From Spirochaetaceae bacterium (GTDB taxonomy: Bacteria; Spirochaetota; Spirochaetia; Treponematales; Breznakiellaceae): DNA of 7,245 bases. The DNA lies in assembly GCA_031278575.1 (NCBI GenBank), contig JAITKD010000213.1:1-7245 (forward strand), given 5' to 3'. Both the position numbers and the translations under genes were made by a program. The notes below the pieces were generated by a model. The model was not told the DNA's origin. It saw only the letters and a program-made list of their open reading frames with translations, and searched no databases. This document shows positions 4,958 to 7,245 of the stretch, piece by piece (the first letter of the stretch is position 1; every line of letters starts with the position of its first letter).

Positions 4958-5620
4958 GTGGCAAAAATTAAGATTTCCGCCGCCCCCTCCATACGCCGGT
5001 TACCCTCGTATTTACATACCATCCGGCAATATCAGCATGAGGGGGGCGAATTTATTTCAGGGACCTTAATCGCCCAGGAATTAAACCTGGAGCCTATTCA
5101 GGTTCGTAAGGATCTGGCCATTACCGGTATCATCGGTAAACCGAAAAAAGGCTACCCCCTGGAAGCGTTGATCTCCGCCATTGAAACGTTTCTCGGCTGG
5201 AACGCTCCCCAGGACGCGGTACTGATTGGGGTGGGAAATTTGGGAACCGCCCTGATGGGATACCAGGAATTCCAATTCCATGGATTAAACATTATGGCCG
5301 CTTTTGATAAAAATCATGAAAAAATAGGGACTACCGTACACGGAGTACCCGTATTGGATGTGGAAACCATGGGCATTCAGATCCGTAATTTCGGCGTCAA
5401 GGTCGCCATCCTCACCGTACCCTCCGCCTTTGCCCAGAAAACAACGGATATCCTGGTGAACGCGGGAATTGTGGGGATCTGGAATTTTACCAATATAAAA
5501 CTCAAGGTTCCCGATCAGGTGATAGTCCAAAAAGAGGATCTGTCCTCGGGGTATGCCCTGCTTTGTGTGACCATGCAGGCTAACCGCACGGAAGAAAGGA
5601 ATGGCAAAAAATCCCGGTGA
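4958..5620 (+). CDS. rex: Redox-sensing transcriptional repressor Rex
   Basis: Rex binds DNA as a homodimer when NADH is scarce and releases it when NADH rises, controlling fermentation and respiration genes. The 220 residues show the full family layout. There is an N-terminal winged helix with RRLPSYL (13-19) and the recognition-helix segment QVRKDLAITGIIGKPKKGY (48-66). A Rossmann domain follows with GVGNLG (91-96), AAFD (114-117, the Asp expected near the NAD ribose) and KIGTTVHGVPV (122-132). Next come ILTVPSAFAQ (151-160) and a C-terminal helix (about 193-208) expected to swap between subunits. The length is normal, with a basic tail of KKSR. The GTG start is supported by AAGGA 6 nt upstream. 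Its base composition is plainer than its neighbours: only four CCGG tetramers, against dozens in genes of similar size here. The stop overlaps the next gene by 20 nt. Other Rex targets are unknown from this window. Confidence 0.96.
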   Translation: MAKIKISAAPSIRRLPSYLHTIRQYQHEGGEFISGTLIAQELNLEPIQVRKDLAITGIIGKPKKGYPLEALISAIETFLGWNAPQDAVLIGVGNLGTALMGYQEFQFHGLNIMAAFDKNHEKIGTTVHGVPVLDVETMGIQIRNFGVKVAILTVPSAFAQKTTDILVNAGIVGIWNFTNIKLKVPDQVIVQKEDLSSGYALLCVTMQANRTEERNGKKSR

Positions 5621-6647
5621 GTTAAAGACCGGCTCCCAGGGGGAGATGCTCTACAACCGGGTAAAAAAAAGGTACCGCCACCTTAAAAAATGGGCTAAAC
5701 GGACCGGAACCGATGTACTCCGGCTCTATGACCGGGATATACCCGAAATTCCCCTGGTGTTAGATCTCTACGGCGACGCGGTCTCCGGGGCTCTCTATAA
5801 ACGGCCCTACGAGAAGGACCCGGCGGAGGAAGCGGCATGGCTTAACGTTATGACCGGGGCAATTTCCGATGCCCTGGAGATTCCCCGGGAGCGGGTTTTC
5901 CTCAAATACCGGGAACACCAGCGGGGAAACACCCAATACCGGCGGCTGGGACGGCAAAACTTCGTGCGGGATATCCATGAAGGGGCTTTGACCTTCCGGG
6001 TGAACCTGTCGGATTACCTGGACACGGGGTTTTTCCCTGACCGCCGCCGGATGCGGAGCCGGATCCGCTCCGAGGCAGCCGGTAAAACCCTGCTCAACCT
6101 GTTCTGTTATACCGGGGCCTTTTCGGTTTGCGCCGCCGCCGGGGGCGCGGCGGCGGTCGATTCGGTGGATATGTCCCGGTCCTACCTGGAATGGGCGGCG
6201 GTGAACTTTGGGTTAAACCACTTTACGGCCCTTCCGGTCCCGCCGGAGCTTCTTACCGCCCGGAAACATCCCCGGAGCCGCGGCGATCCCTATCGGCTCA
6301 TCCGGGCCGACGCCCTCCGCTTTCTTGACGCCGCGCTAACGGCGGGACTTTCCTGGGATATCATCATCCTGGATCCCCCGGCTTTTTCCAACTCAAAAAA
6401 GATGACCGCCACCCTGGATATCAAACGGGACCATAAAACCCTCATTTCTCAATGTCTTTCCCTGCTTAAAGCCGGGGGAAAACTCTGGTTCAGCGTTAAT
6501 GTCCGGAGCTTTCACCTCGATCCCGGGGAATTTCCCGAATGGGAAATTACGAACCTTTCGGCCCTTATGGAGGATGAGGATTTTCGGGGGAAAAAACCGC
6601 CCCTTTGTTATACCTTTACCCGGCCCTCATACGGGATTACTCTTTAA
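5601..6647 (+). CDS. rlmK: Stand-alone RlmK-like 23S rRNA methyltransferase
   Basis: The 348 residues resemble the C-terminal (K) half of E. coli RlmKL/YcbY, which makes m7G2069 in 23S rRNA with S-adenosylmethionine. Shared features in order are [17 protein letters not shown] (16-32), RLYDRDIPE (41-49), [13 protein letters not shown] (101-113), [16 protein letters not shown] (134-149), the SAM loop [18 protein letters not shown] (166-183), [11 protein letters not shown] (189-199) and the catalytic [13 protein letters not shown] (256-268). The THUMP and RlmL (m2G2445) domains of the E. coli fusion are missing, so only the RlmK activity is predicted. Residues 218-230 form an insertion relative to E. 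coli. ATG 5601 overlaps rex by 20 nt, with GGAAG 6 nt upstream. The homologous start of E. coli RlmK aligns with Met16 (5646), which is an alternative start. Coupling to rex is likely. Confidence 0.88.
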   Translation: MAKNPGELKTGSQGEMLYNRVKKRYRHLKKWAKRTGTDVLRLYDRDIPEIPLVLDLYGDAVSGALYKRPYEKDPAEEAAWLNVMTGAISDALEIPRERVFLKYREHQRGNTQYRRLGRQNFVRDIHEGALTFRVNLSDYLDTGFFPDRRRMRSRIRSEAAGKTLLNLFCYTGAFSVCAAAGGAAAVDSVDMSRSYLEWAAVNFGLNHFTALPVPPELLTARKHPRSRGDPYRLIRADALRFLDAALTAGLSWDIIILDPPAFSNSKKMTATLDIKRDHKTLISQCLSLLKAGGKLWFSVNVRSFHLDPGEFPEWEITNLSALMEDEDFRGKKPPLCYTFTRPSYGITL

Positions 6648-6840
6648 TATTGTATTTCTTGCGGAACCGTTCAATCCGGCCGGCGGTATCCACTAGTTTC
6701 TGCTTACCCGTAAAAAAAGGATGGCAGGCGGAACAAATTTCAACCTTGAGATCCTTGACGGTGGAACGAGTTTCGATCACGTTCCCGCAGGCACAGGTAA
6801 TCTTGGTTGCCTCGTATTTAGGATGAGTTTTTTCTTTCAT
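6637..6840 (-). CDS. rpmE: 50S ribosomal protein L31, zinc-binding form
   Basis: The 67 residues are L31, which bridges the two ribosomal subunits. The paired CAC (Cys16, Cys18) and CSAC (Cys36, Cys39) make it the zinc-containing C+ type. The ending [24 protein letters not shown] (40-63) is diagnostic. ATG 6840 has GGGAGG (plus-strand 6853-6858) 12 nt upstream, somewhat far. It lies 27 nt after rho on the same strand, so the two are probably co-transcribed. The last 11 bp overlap the convergent end of rlmK. C+ L31 can act as a zinc store in bacteria that also carry a C- paralogue; none is visible here. Confidence 0.97.
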   Translation of the reverse strand: MKEKTHPKYEATKITCACGNVIETRSTVKDLKVEICSACHPFFTGKQKLVDTAGRIERFRKKYNIKE

Positions 6841-6867
6841 CTATAAAATAAACCTCCCGAAAACTTA

Positions 6868-7245
6868 TTAATCTATACCGGCGCTGCCGGTGTTCATAGA
6901 TCGCAGGAACGCTTCATTATTCTTGGATTTCTTCATCCTGTCAATAAGGAGCTCGATAATTTCGATGTCGTCCATGGGATTGATGACCTTCCGCAGAACC
7001 CATATCTTCTGGAGTTCCTCTTCGGTGAGGAGGAGTTCCTCCTTCCGGGTACCGGACTTTTTAATGTTGATCGCCGGGAAGAGCCTGCGGTCGCTGATCC
7101 GCCGGTCCAGGTCGATCTCCAGGTTACCGGTCCCCTTAAACTCTTCAAAAATAACCTCGTCCATGCGGCTGCCGGTCTCGATGAGGGCGGTGGAGATGAT
7201 GGTGAGGCTCCCCCCTTCCTCGATGTTCCGGGCGGCCCCGAAAAA
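6868..7245 (-). CDS. rho: Transcription termination factor Rho, C-terminal part
   Basis: This is the last 125 codons of rho, running off the window edge in an open frame from 7245. Rho is a hexameric RNA-dependent ATPase that ends transcription. The visible residues follow the E. coli C-terminal domain closely: [38 protein letters not shown], then [12 protein letters not shown] (the region with the arginine finger), [17 protein letters not shown], and [18 protein letters not shown]. The gene ends with TAA at 6868-6870. An internal ATG at 7164 is not a start, since the conserved frame continues upstream of it. rpmE follows after 27 nt. Confidence 0.98.
   Translation of the reverse strand, partial: FFGAARNIEEGGSLTIISTALIETGSRMDEVIFEEFKGTGNLEIDLDRRISDRRLFPAINIKKSGTRKEELLLTEEELQKIWVLRKVINPMDDIEIIELLIDRMKKSKNNEAFLRSMNTGSAGID

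Noticed and set aside
7162..7164. ATG at 7164 as the start of a small protein
   Set aside because: The Rho sequence continues in frame upstream to the window edge with residues matching E. coli Rho.

Overview
The window is ordinary bacterial chromosome with tightly packed genes in two divergent blocks plus a convergent third. No mobile element, CRISPR array, tRNA or rRNA is visible. The Rho and L31 pair, the divergence of the hypothetical proteins, and the moderately high GC with very frequent CCGG suggest a spirochaete of the Treponema group, possibly the gut-treponeme branch. This placement is an inference and is not proven by any single marker.

Left block, minus strand, read from about 4481 down to 1. 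It holds a 445-residue DUF4105/Lnb-N-like exported membrane protein, lipoyl synthase (lipA), a 96-residue LplB-type accessory domain, an LplA-type lipoate-protein ligase catalytic domain, a 347-residue exported protein of unknown function with YD-like strands, and the first 16 codons of one more gene. Spacings are 9 nt, TAATG overlap, 8-nt overlap, 45 nt and 3 nt, so this is very probably one transcription unit. Its core is lipoic acid metabolism: LplA with LplB would activate and attach lipoate (or octanoate), and LipA inserts the two sulfurs. The ligase is split into two polypeptides, as in Thermoplasma, rather than fused as in Escherichia coli.

Middle, 4482-4957: a 476-nt divergent intergenic region unusually rich in secondary structure. 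It has a hairpin against the ribosome-binding site of the left operon, a nested inverted repeat of 91 nt that can fold as a three-way junction, three copies of TTGAACAA, a possible 22-codon leader ORF with a well-placed Shine-Dalgarno sequence, and two mutually exclusive hairpins inside that ORF. This is the least explained part of the window.

Right block, plus strand: rex, the NADH/NAD+-sensing repressor (GTG start), overlapping by 20 nt a stand-alone RlmK-like 23S rRNA methyltransferase. Convergent to it on the minus strand lie the 3' end of rho and rpmE (zinc-binding L31). The rlmK and rpmE coding ends overlap by 11 bp.
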